A stretch of DNA of 64,000 nt from Megaustenia siamemsis (GCA_032433765.1 JAVIAB010000102.1:14823730-14887729), one strand, 5' to 3'. Shown: positions 1 through 14,000, counted from the stretch's first letter. A program made the numbers and translations. Notes: generated by a model not told the origin, from the sequence alone.

Positions 1-435
1 CCCAAACCTGGTTGTCTGCTGCACTAATTGTGGACACACGCCACACGCTCATACCTGGTTGTCTGCTGCACTAATTGTGGACACACGCCACACGCCCATA
101 CCTGGTTGTCTGCTGCACTAATTGTGGACACACGCCCATACCTGGTTGTCTGCTGCACTAATTGTGGGCACACGCCACACGCCCATACCTGGTTGTCTGC
201 TGCACTAATTGTGGACACACGCCCATACCTGGTTGTCTGCTGCACTAATTGTGGGCACACGCCACACGCCCATACCTGGTTGTCTGCTGCACTAATTGTG
301 GACACACGCCCATACCTGGTTGTCTGCTGCACTAATTGTGGACACACGCCACACGCTCATACCTGGTTGTCTGCTGCACTAATTGTGGGCACACGCCACA
401 CGCCCATACCTGGTTGTCTGCTGCACTAATTGCAC
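1..435. repeat. Minisatellite, 47-bp unit with a 40-bp short form
   Basis: Head-to-tail units contain gcactaattgtggacacacg followed by a CCACACG stretch that is present in the 47-bp form and absent in the 40-bp form, then ccatacctggttgtctgct. About nine units are visible and the array is cut by the window edge. Open frames on both strands here are products of the repeat and are not genes. Confidence 0.95.
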
Positions 436-796
436 TGTTGCTCTGTTAGAGAATACTTCATTTCATGACGTTAAATTGACCCAAATGCTGTGTGTTATAG
501 TTTATTTGCGTTTTTCAGCCTTGTATATCCTACAAAGTCGGCATTTTGAGTACCGGGTTTGCCTTAACTCCTAGATATTTATTCGTTTGGGCAGACTGGA
601 CACTCTGTTACCAGGAGCACCGCTGAGAGGTGTAGCAGAATCTTAAACAGCGTTGTTTTTCGTTAATCCTGCAACATACAATCAATGATGTCCCTCAACT
701 CAGTTGCTGGGTGAGCTTCTTGCTCCCCTTGTTACTGATCAGAAAAGTCCGAGATCGATTCTCAGAGTTGCCGATTTTTTTGTTTTGTCGGATCAA
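436..796. other. Non-repetitive spacer, no gene seen
   Basis: Unique sequence between the 47-bp and 27-bp arrays, duplicated at 20741-21101. No splice-flanked coding block, RNA gene or transposon signature was recognised. Confidence 0.6.
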
Positions 797-3092
797 GGTG
801 GTTTCAGAGTTCATCCACAACATGGTGGTTTCAGAGTTCATCCACAACATGGTGGTTTCAGAGTTCATCCACAACAAGGTGGTTTCAGAGTTCATCCACA
901 ACATGGTGGTTTCAGAGTTCATCCACAACAAGGTGGTTTCAGAGTTCATCCACAACAAGGTGGTTTCAGAGTTCATCCACAACAAGGTGGTTTCAGAGTT
1001 CATCCACAACATGGTGGTTTCAGAGTTCATCCACAACATGGTGGTTTCAGAGTTCATCCACAACATGGTGGTTTCAGAGTTCATCCACAACATGGTGGTT
1101 TCAGAGTTCATCCACAACATGGTGGTTTCAGAGTTCATCCACAACATGGTGGTTTCAGAGTTCATCCACAACAAGGTGGTTTCAGAGTTCATCCACAACA
1201 AGGTGGTTTCAGAGTTCATCCACGACAAGGTGATTTCAGAGTTCATCCACAACAAGTTGGTTTCAGAGTTCATCCACAACATGGTGGTTTCAGAGTTCAT
1301 CCACAACAAGTTGGTTTCAGAGTTCATCCACAACATGGTGGTTTCAGAGTTCATCCACAACAAGGTTGTTTCAGAGTTCATCCACAACATGGTGGTTTCA
1401 GAGTTCATCCACAACAAGGTGATTTCAGAGTTCATCCACAACAAGGTGGTTTCAGAGTTCATCCACAACATGGTGGTTTCAGAGTTCATCCACAACATGG
1501 TGGTTTCAGAGTTCATCCACAACAAGGTGGTTTCAGAGTTCATCCACAACAAGGTGGTTTCAGAGTTCATCCACAACAAGTTATTTCAGAGTTCATCCAC
1601 AACATGGTGGTTTCAGAGTTCATCCACAACAAGGTGGTTTCAGAGTTCATCCACAACAAGGTGGTTTCAGAGTTCATCCACAACAAGGTGGTTTCAGAGT
1701 TCATCCACAACAAGGTGATTTCAAAGTTCATCCACAACAAGGTGGTTTCAGAGTTCATCCACAACATGGTGGTTTCAGAGTTCATCCACAACAAGGTGGT
1801 TTCAGAGTTCATCCACAACAAGGTGGTTTCAGAGTTCATCCACAGCAAGGTGATTTCAGAGTTCATCCACAACAAGGTGGTTTCAGAGTTCATCCACAAC
1901 ATGGTGGTTTCAGAGTTCATCCACAACATGGTGGTTTCAGAGTTCATCCACAACAAGGTGATTTCAGAGTTCATCCACAACAAGGTGGTTTCAGAGTTCA
2001 TCCACAACAAGGTGATTTCAGAGTTCATCCACAACAAGGTGGTTTCAGAGTTCATCCACAACATGGTGGTTTCAGAGTTCATCCACAACAAGGTGGTTTC
2101 AGAGTTCATCCACAACAAGGTGGTTTCAGAGTTCATCCACAACAAGGTGGTTTCAGAGTTCATCCACAACAAGGTGGTTTCAGAGTTCATCCACAACATG
2201 GTGGTTTCAGAGTTCATCCACAACATGGTGTTTTCAGAGTTCATCCACAACATGGTGGTTTCAGAGTTCATCCACAACAAGGTGGTTTCAGAGTTCATCC
2301 ACAACAAGGTGGTTTCAGAGTTCATCCACAACAAGGTGATTTCAGAGTTCATCCACAACAAGGTGGTTTCAGAGTTCATCCACAACATGGTGGTTTCAGA
2401 GTTCATCCACAACAAGGTGGTTTCAGAGTTCATCCACAACAAGTTGGTTTCAGAGTTCATCCACAGCAAGGTGGTTTCAGAGTTCATCCACAACAAGTTG
2501 GTTTCAGAGTTCATCCACAACAAGGTGGTTTCAGAGTTCATCCACAACATGGTGGTTTCAGAGTTCATCCACAACAAGTTGGTTTCAGAGTTCATCCACA
2601 GCATGGTGGTTTCAGAGTTCATCCACAACATGGTGGTTTCAGAGTTCATCCACAACAAGGTGGTTTCAGAGTTCATCCACAACAAGGTGGTTTCAGAGTT
2701 CATCCACAATAAGGTGATTTCAGAATTCATCCACAACAAGGTGGTTTCAGAGTTCATCCACAACATGGTGGTTTCAGAGTTCATCCACAACACGGTGGTT
2801 TCAGAGTTCATCCACAACATGGTGGTTTCAGAGTTCATCCACAACAAGGTGGTTTCAGAGTTCATCCACAACAAGTTGGTTTCAGAGTTCATCCACAACA
2901 TGGTGGTTTCAGAGTTCATCCACAACAAGTTGGTTTCAGAGTTCATCCACAACATGGTGGTTTCAGAGTTCATCCACAACATGGTGGTTTCAGAGTTCAT
3001 CCACAACAAGGTGGTTTCAGAGTTCATCCACAGCATGGTGGTTTCAGAGTTCATCCACAACATGGTGGTTTCAGAGTTCATCCACAACATGG
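797..3092. repeat. 27-bp minisatellite, about 85 units
   Basis: The unit contains ggtggtttcagagttcatcc followed by acaacaa or acaacat. The unit is 9 codons long and has no stop in several frames of either strand, so very long open frames result: one of 809 codons at 704-3133 on +, and frames of 294 and 537 codons on the minus strand. A one-base loss near 1580 moves the + strand reading from one repeat peptide (GGFRVHPQH) to another (VVSEFIHNM). A TAA near 2708 falls out of the shifted frame. There is no codon bias or splice context, so I treat this as non-coding. Confidence 0.95.
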
Positions 3093-3594
3093 TACCACAG
3101 ATTGTCTGTGAAATGAGAGTCGGTCTGATGTGAAGATTGTCTGTGAAATGAGAGTCGGTCTGATGTGAAACCGACCACATGACCCTGGAGTGTCTCGCTC
3201 GTCATGGAAGAAATATGGTCACTAACATATTCATTATTATATGCATAAAGTAGGCGTGCAGGCGTTTTTAACTTTAAAATAAACATGACTGAAGTAATGA
3301 AAGGCCATAAGTAAACCAAATCGCCTCAGTTTAAATCACACATTTTAAATCATAAAGCATCTCCTGTCAACTAAAACATAAAAAGCACTTTAAGTATGCT
3401 AAAAAAAGTGTACCTCTGATCATTGTAAAGAAGACCACTGACACCATATTCAGCATACATTTAAGCCATGGAGGGAAACTTTTACTACTGGAAGCTGAAA
3501 CGAAAACTTGTGCTTTCTGCAGCTCGAGACTGAAAGGGTATCAAACAATTTCTATAAACAAAACATTTTCAGAAAACAAACAGTTTCATTATAG
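3093..3594. other. Spacer with a 35-bp direct repeat, no gene seen
   Basis: Two adjacent copies of a 35-bp unit (core attgtctgtgaaatgagagt) lie at about 3105-3175. The remainder is AT-rich single-copy sequence apart from its duplicate at 23398-23899. Nothing coding was recognised. Confidence 0.6.
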
Positions 3595-3870
3595 TAGTAC
3601 ACCTTCCGATAGTGAACTAAAACACTTTCATTAAAGTAATACACCCCCCATTAATATACTAAACACTTTTATTAAAGTAATACACCCCCCATTAATATAC
3701 TAAACACTTTTATTAATGTAATACACCTCTCACTAATATGCTAAACACTTTCATTAATGTAATACACCTCTCACAAATATGCTAAAACACTTTCATTAAT
3801 GTAATACACCTCTCACAAAAATGTTAAAACACTTTCATTAATGTAATATACCTCCCACAAATGGTACAAC
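3595..3870. repeat. Degenerate ~40-bp AT-rich repeat
   Basis: About seven diverged units share aacactttcattaatgtaat followed by acacctctcacaaatatgct. The first differences from the second copy of the duplicated segment appear in this stretch. Confidence 0.8.
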
Positions 3871-4330
3871 TTTCAGCTAACATAAAACAATTTTTGTTAA
3901 ATAAAACACAGTCAGTGAAATTAAAAACCTTCAGTAAGTTTAAAAATGGTTTAAATGTGGAAAGATAAAACACTATACAACACAAAATGCAAATCCTTTT
4001 AAGCTAAAAATCGATGAAAAAAAACAACTGTCTCTTAAACTAAAACACTCCAGAGGAATAAAACACTACTGTAAACTAAAGTATTCTTGTAAACTAAAGT
4101 ATTCTTGTAAACTGAAGTATTCTTTTAAACTAAAGAATTCTTGTAAACTACAGTTTTCTTGTAAATTAAACATCTCCTGAATAAAACATTCATGTAAGAT
4201 AAAATAATTCAGGTAACAAAAAAACAAATAAACAACACTCCTGTAAACTAAAACACTCATATAATCTAAAACATTCATATCAACTAAAACACTCAGATAA
4301 ACTAAAACACTCCTATAAACTAAAACACGC
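3871..4330. repeat. AT-rich region with degenerate 16-18-bp repeats
   Basis: From about 4066 the phrase aaactaaagtattcttgt is repeated with drift, passing into aaactaaaacactcatat-type units that precede the regular ~55-bp array. No gene is seen. Confidence 0.7.
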
Positions 4331-4876
4331 ATATAATCTAAGAAAACCCATAAACTAAAACACTCATATAATCTGAAACACTCCTATAAACTAAAATGCC
4401 CCTGTAAAACTAAAATACTCATATAATCTGAAACACAACTATAAACTAAAATGCCCCTGTAAAACTAAAACACTCATATAATCTGAAACACTCCTATAAA
4501 CTAAAATGCCCCTGTAAAACTAAAACACTCATATAATCTGAAACACTCCTATAAACTAAAATGCCCATGTAAAACTAAAACACTCATATAATCTGAAACA
4601 CTCCTATAAACTAAAATGCCCATGTAAAACTAAAACACTCATATAATCTGAAACACTCCTATAAACTAAAATGCCCATGTAAAACTAAAACACTCATATA
4701 ATCTGAAACACAACTATAAACTCAAATGCCCCTGTAAAACTAAAATACTCATATAATCTGAAACACTCCTATAAACTAAAATGCCCATGTAAAACTAAAA
4801 CACTCATATAATCTGAAACACTCCTATAAACTAAAATGCCCTGTAAAACTAAAACACTCATATAATCTGAAACACT
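4331..4876. repeat. ~55-bp minisatellite, about 10 units (copy 1)
   Basis: Units join actcctataaactaaaatgc, cc(c/a)tgtaaaactaaaac and actcatataatctgaaac. Some units carry aacacaactataaactcaaatgcc instead. The second copy at 24636-25662 has about 19 units. Confidence 0.9.
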
Positions 4877-4906
4877 GAACTTTCTCAAAAGCAAAGCCGT
4901 TAAATT

Positions 4907-5677
4907 AGATGAACATGAACTCTTCATTGACTCCCTTTATTCATTGACTCTTCATTGACTCCCTTTATTCATTGACTCCCTTTATTCATTGACTCCCTTT
5001 ATTCATTGACTCTTCATTGACTCCCTTTATTCATTGACTCCCTTTATTCATTGACTCTTCATTGACTCCCTTTATTCATTGACTCCCTTTATTCATTGAC
5101 TCTTCATTGACTCCCTTTATTCATTGACTCCCTTTATTCATTGACTCCCTTTATTCATTGACTCTTCATTGACTCCCTTTATTCATTGACTCTTCATTGA
5201 CTCCCTTTATTCATTGACTCCCTTTATTCATTGACTCCCTTTATTCATTGACTCCCTTTATTCATTGACTCCCTTTATTCATTGACTCTTCATTGACTCC
5301 CTTTATTCATTGACTCTTCATTGACTCCCTTTATTCATTGACTCCCTTTATTCATTGACTCTTCATTGACTCCCTTTATTCATTGACTCTTCATTGACTC
5401 CCTTTATTCATTGACTCTTCATTGACTCCCTTTATTCATTGACTCTTCATTGACTCCCTTTATTCATTGACTCTTCTTTGACTCCCTTTATTCATTGACT
5501 CCCTTTATTCATTGACTCTTCATTGACTCCCTTTATTCATTGACTCTTCATTGACTCCCTTTATTCATTGACTCTTCATTGACTCCCTTTATTCATTGAC
5601 TCTTCTTTGACTCCCTTTATTCATTGACTCCCTTTATTCATTGACTCCCTTTATTCATTGACTCCCTTTATTCATTA
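4907..5677. repeat. 18/29-bp composite minisatellite
   Basis: Built from an 18-bp unit (ctttattcattgactccc) with an optional 11-bp insert (ttcattgactc) that makes 29-bp units. The two forms alternate irregularly. Confidence 0.9.
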
Positions 5678-5687
5678 AGTAAAAAGT

Positions 5688-5938
5688 CAAGAACCCCCGT
5701 CACACCAAGTGGCGTATAGGGAATATGGTGTTAGTGACCATAAATTTTACAGACCTTCAGATCATGATTTGTGGGTAATGTCGTCGGTATTACGCCCGTG
5801 CCGCTTTACTTTCCCAGAAAAAATCCGGTACATATTTAAGGCTGGGTGAACCCGGAAGCCGTCGGTCAGGATCGAACCGGACCTCTTGTCTTTTGTAGTC
5901 CAGTTCACTGACCACTGAGCTATCGCGGCTCCCCTTTA
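5688..5938 (-). mobile_element. tRNA-derived SINE, minus strand
   Basis: Read on the minus strand, the element starts near 5935 with a tRNA-like head: tagctcagtgg fits a Pol III A box and ggttcgatcctgacc fits a B box about 45 bases later. A body containing cacccagccttaaat and gtaccggattttttctgg follows, then a tail gtgacgggggttctt. A second copy lies at 7621-7866 on + and a tail fragment at 40381-40425. The repeated body, shared between copies, is what makes this a SINE rather than a tRNA gene. Superfamily is not assigned. Confidence 0.8.
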
Positions 5939-6926
5939 TTCATTAGTTCTAAGTTATCTTCCCCTAGTTACGTCACTTAATAGCTTCATTTTTCAATTAT
6001 TGATAAGGGTATAACATGTTGCAAAAAATTATCGTTTAAATTTGACCCATTTCATAAAATTATTGAGATACAGGAAGTTATGAAACATTGTTACTATCTG
6101 TGTTTTATAAACAATTATTATCATAGCGTCCAAATGGGGCCTGGGCACGGTCAGCGGAGAAAGAAGAGAACCTCTGTCATCTGCAACGTCCGTGTGTGGT
6201 AGCATCGTCTTAGTTGTCTCCAGATTCATATCTTTATACTGGAAACTGCCACTAAATATTTGATGATACAGAGTTGAGATATTCTCATAATTATGACACA
6301 TAGATCACAGCACGACGTACTAACAATGTCTTGACATGGATTCATGACGTCAATAATCATATACTATGACATTTTGCTTATACAAGTTTATTTGATCGTT
6401 GGTTGTACACATTTCTGTAGAGTGAAGTACCTCTAACATTATAAGTCTAGTTCCAAAATTAATGTTCGTGATCTGGACGCGCCCAAGAGGTTATCACCGA
6501 TGGATATTGAGGCATCTCTTAATACATATTGTCTGTGACATTTCTAATTATAGCTTTCATTCTATACAAATATTACAACCTTCCTTGCTTGACACTTGCT
6601 GTTCTATATCTATGTCTTGACTTACTCAATGTTACTCTTAATCTACCTACCATTGTTCTATGGAGCTAAACTAAGACTTCCTGACTGACCTATCTCCGGA
6701 TCTTCCTTCTACATCTCTATTTGATCACAACTAACTAATTGTGTGGAAGTCCATAACTATCAAAAGTCAAGTCTGCCATCAGGTAATTTCTGTCCACTTT
6801 ACATTTTCTGAGTGTTTCTCTATCTTGAGCTTCTCTCTAAAAAATGTCTAATTCTGCTAATTCGTGAATTTAAATATCTCTGTCTCATTTGCATAATTTA
6901 TTGGCTTAGTCGCTATCTAGTGACCT
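5939..6926. other. No gene recognised
   Basis: AT-rich single-copy-looking sequence. Around 6120-6200 it resembles the dispersed repeat at 7430-7620 (ggtcagcggagaaagaagag; ctgtcatctgcaacg), suggesting an old diverged copy. Confidence 0.5.
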
Positions 6927-7100
6927 CTCAGCCAATGGTTGAATGTGACTCAGCCAATGGTTGAATGCGACTCAGCCAATGATTGAATGCGACTCAGCCA
7001 ATGGTTGAATGCGACTCAGCCAATGGTTGAATGCGACTCAGCCAATGGTTGAATGCGACTCAGCCAATGGTTGAATGCGACTCAGTCAATGGTTGAATGC
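6927..7100. repeat. 22-bp minisatellite, about 8 units
   Basis: The unit contains cagccaatggttgaatgcga plus CT. Each unit contains CCAAT (ATTGG on the other strand), which could bind NF-Y-type factors, but no promoter context is visible. Confidence 0.9.
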
Positions 7101-7429
7101 GAACTTAACTCTAAAGGACGTTTTGTCAAATTTTGCAAAACAAAATAAAACTCCACCTTAACATTTTAGTTAACCTCCGAGTTTTAAAAATAATCTTAAC
7201 AAGTCAAGTTTATATTTGTTGGCACACATTTCCGATAAGAGCTAAGGTTTTACTTTCACAAAACTTGCTGCTGTTATTATTTCTGTGCCTGATTTCCAAT
7301 TGCACTGCTATCATTCACTGAGTTTGGATAATTACAAAGATATCAAACACAATGTATATCCCTATCTCCCATTATGTTACCTATTCTGTCCTAGTCTATA
7401 TATTATTACACGTGCAGTTATCGGGGCCC

Positions 7430-7620
7430 TGATCACGGTCAAGGGAGAAAAGAATCGTCACTGTCAGCTGTCATGCGTCGTGTAGGAGGTGACTAAGGAG
7501 GTTGGGGATCAACATCATCACCGATACCACAGAGTTCATGCATTTGAGCTGAAGACCATCTTCAGTGCTTTCGCTTGTATGTGGCGGGCATGGTTCGTAC
7601 TGGGGAACGTGCTGAGGAGT
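7430..7620 (+). mobile_element. Unclassified dispersed repeat
   Basis: The stretch with ggaggtgactaaggaggttg, gagctgaagaccatcttcag and gtggcgggcatggttcgtac recurs, diverged, at 29765-29930 and 50290-50395, and its left part at 17690-17770. It abuts the SINE copy at 7621, so it may be the 5' part of a larger composite element. No protein or terminal structure was identified. Confidence 0.6.
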
Positions 7621-7866
7621 CCCTCAGTGGTTAGTGAACTGGACTACAAAGGACATGAGGTAGGGTTCGATCCCAACCAACAACTTCCGAGTTCACCCAG
7701 CCTTAAATGGGTACCGGATTTTTTCTGGCAAAGTAAAGCGGCACGGGCGTAATGCCGACCACATTACCCCAAAAATGATGTGTTGAAGGTCTGTAAAATT
7801 TATGGTCACTAACACCATATTCCCTATACGCCACTTGGCGTGACGGGGGCTCTTTACTGCTTTTTG
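7621..7866 (+). mobile_element. tRNA-derived SINE, plus strand
   Basis: Same family as 5688-5938 in opposite orientation. The B box gggttcgatccc is intact and the A box is eroded to ccctcagtgg. Shared body landmarks are cacccagccttaaatgggta, cggcacgggcgtaat and atggtcactaacaccatatt; the tail reads gtgacgggggctctttac. Confidence 0.8.
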
Positions 7867-8084
7867 TTTTACTCATAACCCACTAGTCATTAGAGTCTAT
7901 TTAGAGGAAACCTTATTTGTCTCACCCTGTGCGGGAATCATTGAGACTGAAGTCAGCAATCGCGTTGTTAGACATAATTTATGATGTACTTACCACTCGT
8001 TTGGTGTGCAAGTTTAATGTTCTCAGTCCTAACTTGGCTTGCACGCATGTAAAATGTGCTCAAATGATTTTTTTTTCTTGGACT

Positions 8085-11000
8085 GTGGATACCTGTAAAA
8101 TATACTCAACTCTATTTGTTTTTCTTTGGTCAGCTGAAGAATATACTCAACTCTCACTCTCTTTGGACACCCGCCAGAAGGCACAGAACACATGGGCACC
8201 CTGTGTAATGTCCTGCTATTTCACTTTCATGGACGCTCTGTAGAATATAGTTACTTGTCACTTTGCCCAGAAACCCTGTAGAATATGCTTACCTCACACT
8301 TTACTCGGACACCCTGTAGAATATACTTACCTCACACTTTACTTGGACACCCTGTAGAATATAGTTACCTCACACTTTGCTCAGACACCCTTTAGAATAT
8401 GCTTACCTCACCCTTTACTCAGACATCCTGTAGAATATACTTACCTCACCCTTTACTCAGACACCCTGTAGAATATACTTACCTCACCCTTTACTCAGTC
8501 ACCCTGTAGAATATACTTACTTCACCCTTTACTCAGAAACCCTGTAGCATATACTTACCTCACCCTTTACTCAGACACCATGTAGAATATACTTACCTCA
8601 CCCTTTAACACCGACACCCTGTAGAATATACTTACCTCACACTTTGCTCAGTCACCCTGTAGAATATACTTAACCCACACTTTGCTCAGTCACCCTGTAG
8701 AATATACTTACCTCACATTTTACTCAGTCACCCTGTAGAATACACCTACCTCTCACTTTACTCAGATACCCTGTAGAATACACATTCCTCTCAATGTACT
8801 CAGACACCCTGTAGAATACACCTACATCTCAATGTACTCACAAACCCTGTAGAATACATCTATCACTCACTTTCCTCAGACACCCTGTAGAATACACCTA
8901 CCGCTCACTTTACTCAGACACCCTGTAGAATACACCTACCTCTCACTTTACTCAGACACCCTGTAGAATATAATTACCTCACACTTTAATCAGACGCCCT
9001 GTAGAATATACCTACCTCACACTTTACTCAGACACCCTGTAGAATATACTTACCTCACACTTTCATCAGACACCCTGTAGAATATACCTACCTCACACTT
9101 TACTCGGACACCCTGTAGAATATACTTACCTCACCTTTACTCAGACACTCTGTAGAATATACTTACCTCTCACTTTACTCGGACACCTTGTAGAATACAC
9201 CTACCTCTCAATGTACTCAGACACCCTGTAGAATACACCTACCTCTCACTTTACTCGGACACCCTGTAGAATACACCTACTCCTCAATGTACTCACACAC
9301 CCTGTAAAATACATCTACCACTCACTTTACTCAGACACCCTGTAGAATACACCTACAACTGACTTTACTCAGACACCCTGTAGAATACACCTACCTCTCA
9401 CTTTACTCAGACGCACTGTAGAATATACTTACCTCACACTTTACGCAGACACCCTGTAGAATATACTTACCTCACACTTTAATCTGACGCCCTGTAGAAT
9501 ATACCTACCTCACACTTTACTCAGAGACCCTGTAGAATATACTTACCTCACACTTTCCTCAGACACCCTGTAGAATATACATACCTCACACTTTACTCGG
9601 ACACCCTGTAGAATATACTTACCTCAACCTTTACTCAGACACTCTGTAGAATATACTTACCTCACCCTTTACTCAGACACCCTGAAGAATATACTTACCT
9701 CACCCCCTTTACTCAGACACCCTGTAGAATATACTTACCTTTGACTTTATTCAGACACCCTGTAGAATATACTTACCTCACCCTTTACTCAGACACCCTG
9801 TAGAATATACTTACCTCACCCTTTACTCAGACACCCTGCAGAATATATTTTCTCACCTTTTACTCAGACACCTTGTAGAAAACACCTACCTCTCAATGTA
9901 CTCAGACACCCTGTAGAATACACCTACCTCTCACTTTACTCGGTCACCCTGTAGAATACACCTACCTCTGACTTTATTCGGACACGCTGTAGAATACACC
10001 TAGCACTCATTTTACTCGGACACCCTGTAGAATACGCCTACCTGTCACTTTGTTTGGACACCCTGTAGAATACACCTACCTATTACTTTGCTTGGACATC
10101 CTGTAGAATACACTTACCTCTCACTTTACTCGGACACCTTGTAGAATACACCTACCTCTCAATGTACTCAGACACCCTGTAGAATACACCTACCTCTCAC
10201 TTTACTCGGACACCCTGTAGAATACACCTACTCCTCAATGTACTCACACACCCTGTAAAATACATCTACCACTCACTTTACTCAGACACCCTGTAGAATA
10301 CACCTACCGCTCACTTTACTCAGACACCCTGTAGAATACACCTACCTCTCACTTTACTCAGACACCCTGTAGAATATACTTACCTCACACTTTAATCAGA
10401 CGCCCTGTAGAATATACCTACCTCACACTTTACTCAGACACCCTGTAGAATATACTTACCTCACACTTTCCTCAGACTCCCTGTAGAATATTCCTACCTC
10501 ACACTTTACTCGGACACCCTGTAGAATATACTTACCTCACCTTTACTCAGACACTCTGTAGAATATACTTACCTCTCACTTTACTCGGACACCTTGTAGA
10601 ATACACCTACCTCTCAATGTACTCAGACACCCTGTAGAATACACCTACCTCTCACTTTACTCGGACACCCTGTAGAATACACCTACTCCTCAATGTACTC
10701 ACACACCCTGTAAAATACATCTACCACTCACTTTACTCAGACACCCTGTAGAATACACCTACAACTGACTTTACTCAGACACCCTGTAGAATACACCTAC
10801 CTCTCACTTTACTCAGACACACTGTAGAATATACTTACCTCACACTTTACTCAGACACCCTGTAGAATATACTTACCTCACACTTTAATCAGACGCCCTG
10901 TAGAATATACCTACCTCACACTTTACTCAGAGACCCTGTAGAATATACTTACCTCACACTTTCCTCAGACACCCTGTAGAATATACATACCTCACACTTT

Positions 11001-14000
11001 CCTCGGACACCCTGTAGAATATACTTACCTCAACCTTTACTCAGACACTCTGTAGAATATACTTACCTCACCCTTTACTCAGACACCCTGTAGAATATAC
11101 TTACCTCACCCCCTTTACTCAGACACCCTGTAGAATATACTTACCTTTGACTTTATTCAGACACCCTGTAGAATATACTTACCTCACCCTTTACTCAGAC
11201 ACCCTGTAGAATATACTTACCTCACCCTTTACTCAGACACCCTGCAGAATATATTTTCTCACCTTTTACTCAGACACCTTGTAGAAAACACCTACCTCTC
11301 AATGTACTCAGACACCCTGTAGAATACACCTACCTCTCACTTTACTCGGTCACCCTGTAGAATACACCTACCTCTGACTTTATTCGGACACGCTGTAGAA
11401 TACACCTAGCACTCATTTTACTCGGACACCCTGTAGAATACGCCTACCTGTCACTTTGTTTGGACACCCTGTAGAATACACCTACCTATTACTTTGCTTG
11501 GACATCCTGTAGAATACACTTACCTCTCACTTTACTCGGACACCTTGTAGAATACACCTACCTCTCAATGTACTCAGACACCCTGTAGAATACACCTACC
11601 TCTCACTTTACTCGGACACTTTGTAGAATACACCTACTCCTCAATGTACTCACACACCCTGTAAAATACATCTACCACTCACTTTACTCAGACACCCTGT
11701 AGAATACACCTACAACTGACTTTACTCAGACACCCTGTAGAATACACCTACCTCTCACTTTACTCAGACACACTGTAGAATATACTTACCTCACACTTTA
11801 CTCAGACACCCTGTAGAATATACTTACCTCACACTTTAATCAGACGCCCTGTAGAATATACCTACCTCACACTTTACTCAGACACCCTGTAGAATATACT
11901 TACCTCACACTTTCCTCAGACACCCTGTAGAATATACATACCTCACACTTTACTCGGACACCCTGTAGAATATACTTACCTCACCCTTTACTCAGACACT
12001 CTGTAGAATATACTTACCTCACCCTTTACTCAGACACCCTGTAGAATATACTTACCTCACCCCCTTTACTCAGACACCCTGTAGAATATACTTACCTTTG
12101 ACTTTATTCAGACACCCTGTAGAATATACTTACCTCATCCTTTACTCAGACACCCTGTAGAATATACTTACCTCACCCTTTACTCAGACACCCTGCAGAA
12201 TATATTTTCTCACCTTTTACTCAGACACCCTGTAGAATACACCTACCTCTGACTTTATTCGGACACGCTGTAGAATACACCTAGCACTCATTTTACTCGG
12301 ACACCCTGTAGAATACGCCTACCTGTCACTTTGTTTGGACACCCTGTAGAATACACCTACCTATTACTTTGCTTGGACATCCTGTAGAATACACTTACCT
12401 CTCACTTTACTCGGACACCTTGTAGAATACACCTACCTCTCAATGTACTCAGACACCCTGTAGAATACACCTACCTCTCACTTTACTCGGACACCCTGTA
12501 GAATACACCTACTCCTCAATGTACTCACACACCCTGTAAAATACATCTACCACTCACTTTACTCAGACACCCTGTAGAATACACCTACAACTGACTTTAC
12601 TCAGACACCCTGTAGAATACACCTACCTCTCACTTTACTCAGACACACTGTAGAATATACTTACCTCACACTTTACTCAGACACCCTGTAGAATATACTT
12701 ACCTCACACTTAAATAAGACGCCCTGTAGAATATACCTACCTCACACTTTACTCAGACACCCTGTAGAATATACTTACCTCACACTTTCCTCAGACACCC
12801 TGTAGAATATACATACCTCACACTTTACTCGGACACCCTGTAGAATATACTTACCTCACCCTTTACTCAGACACTCTGTAGAATATACTTACCTCACCCT
12901 TTACTCAGACACCCTGTAGAATATACTTACCTCACCCCATTTACTCAGAAACCCTGTAGAATATACTTACCTTTGACTTTATTCAGACACCCTGTAGAAT
13001 ATACTTACCTCACCCTTTGCTCAGACACCATGTAGAATATACTTACCTCACCCTTTACTCAGACACCCTGCAGAATATATTTTCTCACCTTTTACTCAGG
13101 CACCATGTAGAATACACCTACCTCTCACTTTACTCGGACACCCTGTAGAATACACCTACCTCTGATTTTATTCGGACACGCTGTAGAATACACCTAGCAC
13201 TCATTTTACTCGGACACCCTGTAGAATACGCCTACCTGTCACTTTGTTTGGACAACCTGTAGAATACACCTACCTAACACTTTACTCAGACACCCTGTAG
13301 AATACACCTACCTCTCACTTTACTCAGACACCATGTAGAATACTCCCACCTCTCAAGGTACTCACACACCCTGTAGAATACATCTACCTCTCAATGTACT
13401 CACACTCTGTAAAATACACCTACCTCTCAAGGTACTCACACACCCTGTAGAATACACCTACCTCTCACTTTACTCGGACACCCTGTAGAATACACCTACC
13501 ACTCACTTTACTCAGACACCATGTAGAATATACCTGCCTCTCAATTTACTCGGACACCCTGTAGAATATACTTACCTCACACTTTACTCAGAAACCCTGT
13601 AGAATGCACCTACCTCTCACTTTACTCGGACACCCTGTAGAATGCACCTACCTCTCACTTTACTCAGAAACCCTGTAGAATGCACCTACCTCACACTTTA
13701 CTCAGAAACCCTGTAGAATGCACCTACCTCTCACTTTACTCGGAAACCCTGTAGAATGCACCTACCTCACACTTTACTCAGAAACCCTGTAGAATACACC
13801 TACCTCTCACTTTACTCGGACACCCTGTAGAATACACCTACTCCTCAATGTACTCACACACCCTGTAGAATACACCTACCTCTCCCTTTACTCCGACACC
13901 CTGTAGAATACACCTACCTCTCACTTTACTCACACACCATGTAGAATACACCTACCTCTCACTTTACTCAGACACCCTGTAGAATACACCTACAACTGAC

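Larger units (their letters stand above)
1..4876. repeat. First copy of a ~5-kb duplicated segment
   Basis: Everything from base 1 to about 4876 recurs at 20306-25662 with a constant offset of 20305. I found no difference over the first ~3.64 kb, including every variant unit of the 27-bp array. After about 3648 small differences appear, mostly one-base insertions or deletions, for example six C versus five C near 3644. The final ~55-bp array is about half as long here as in the second copy. The left end of this copy lies outside the window. It is either a very recent segmental duplication or an assembly duplication; the sequence cannot decide. Confidence 0.9.

Noticed and set aside
5688..5938. 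A functional tRNA gene
   Set aside because: A and B boxes are present but the head is followed by a repeated non-tRNA body in several copies, as in a SINE, and a proper acceptor stem is not evident.
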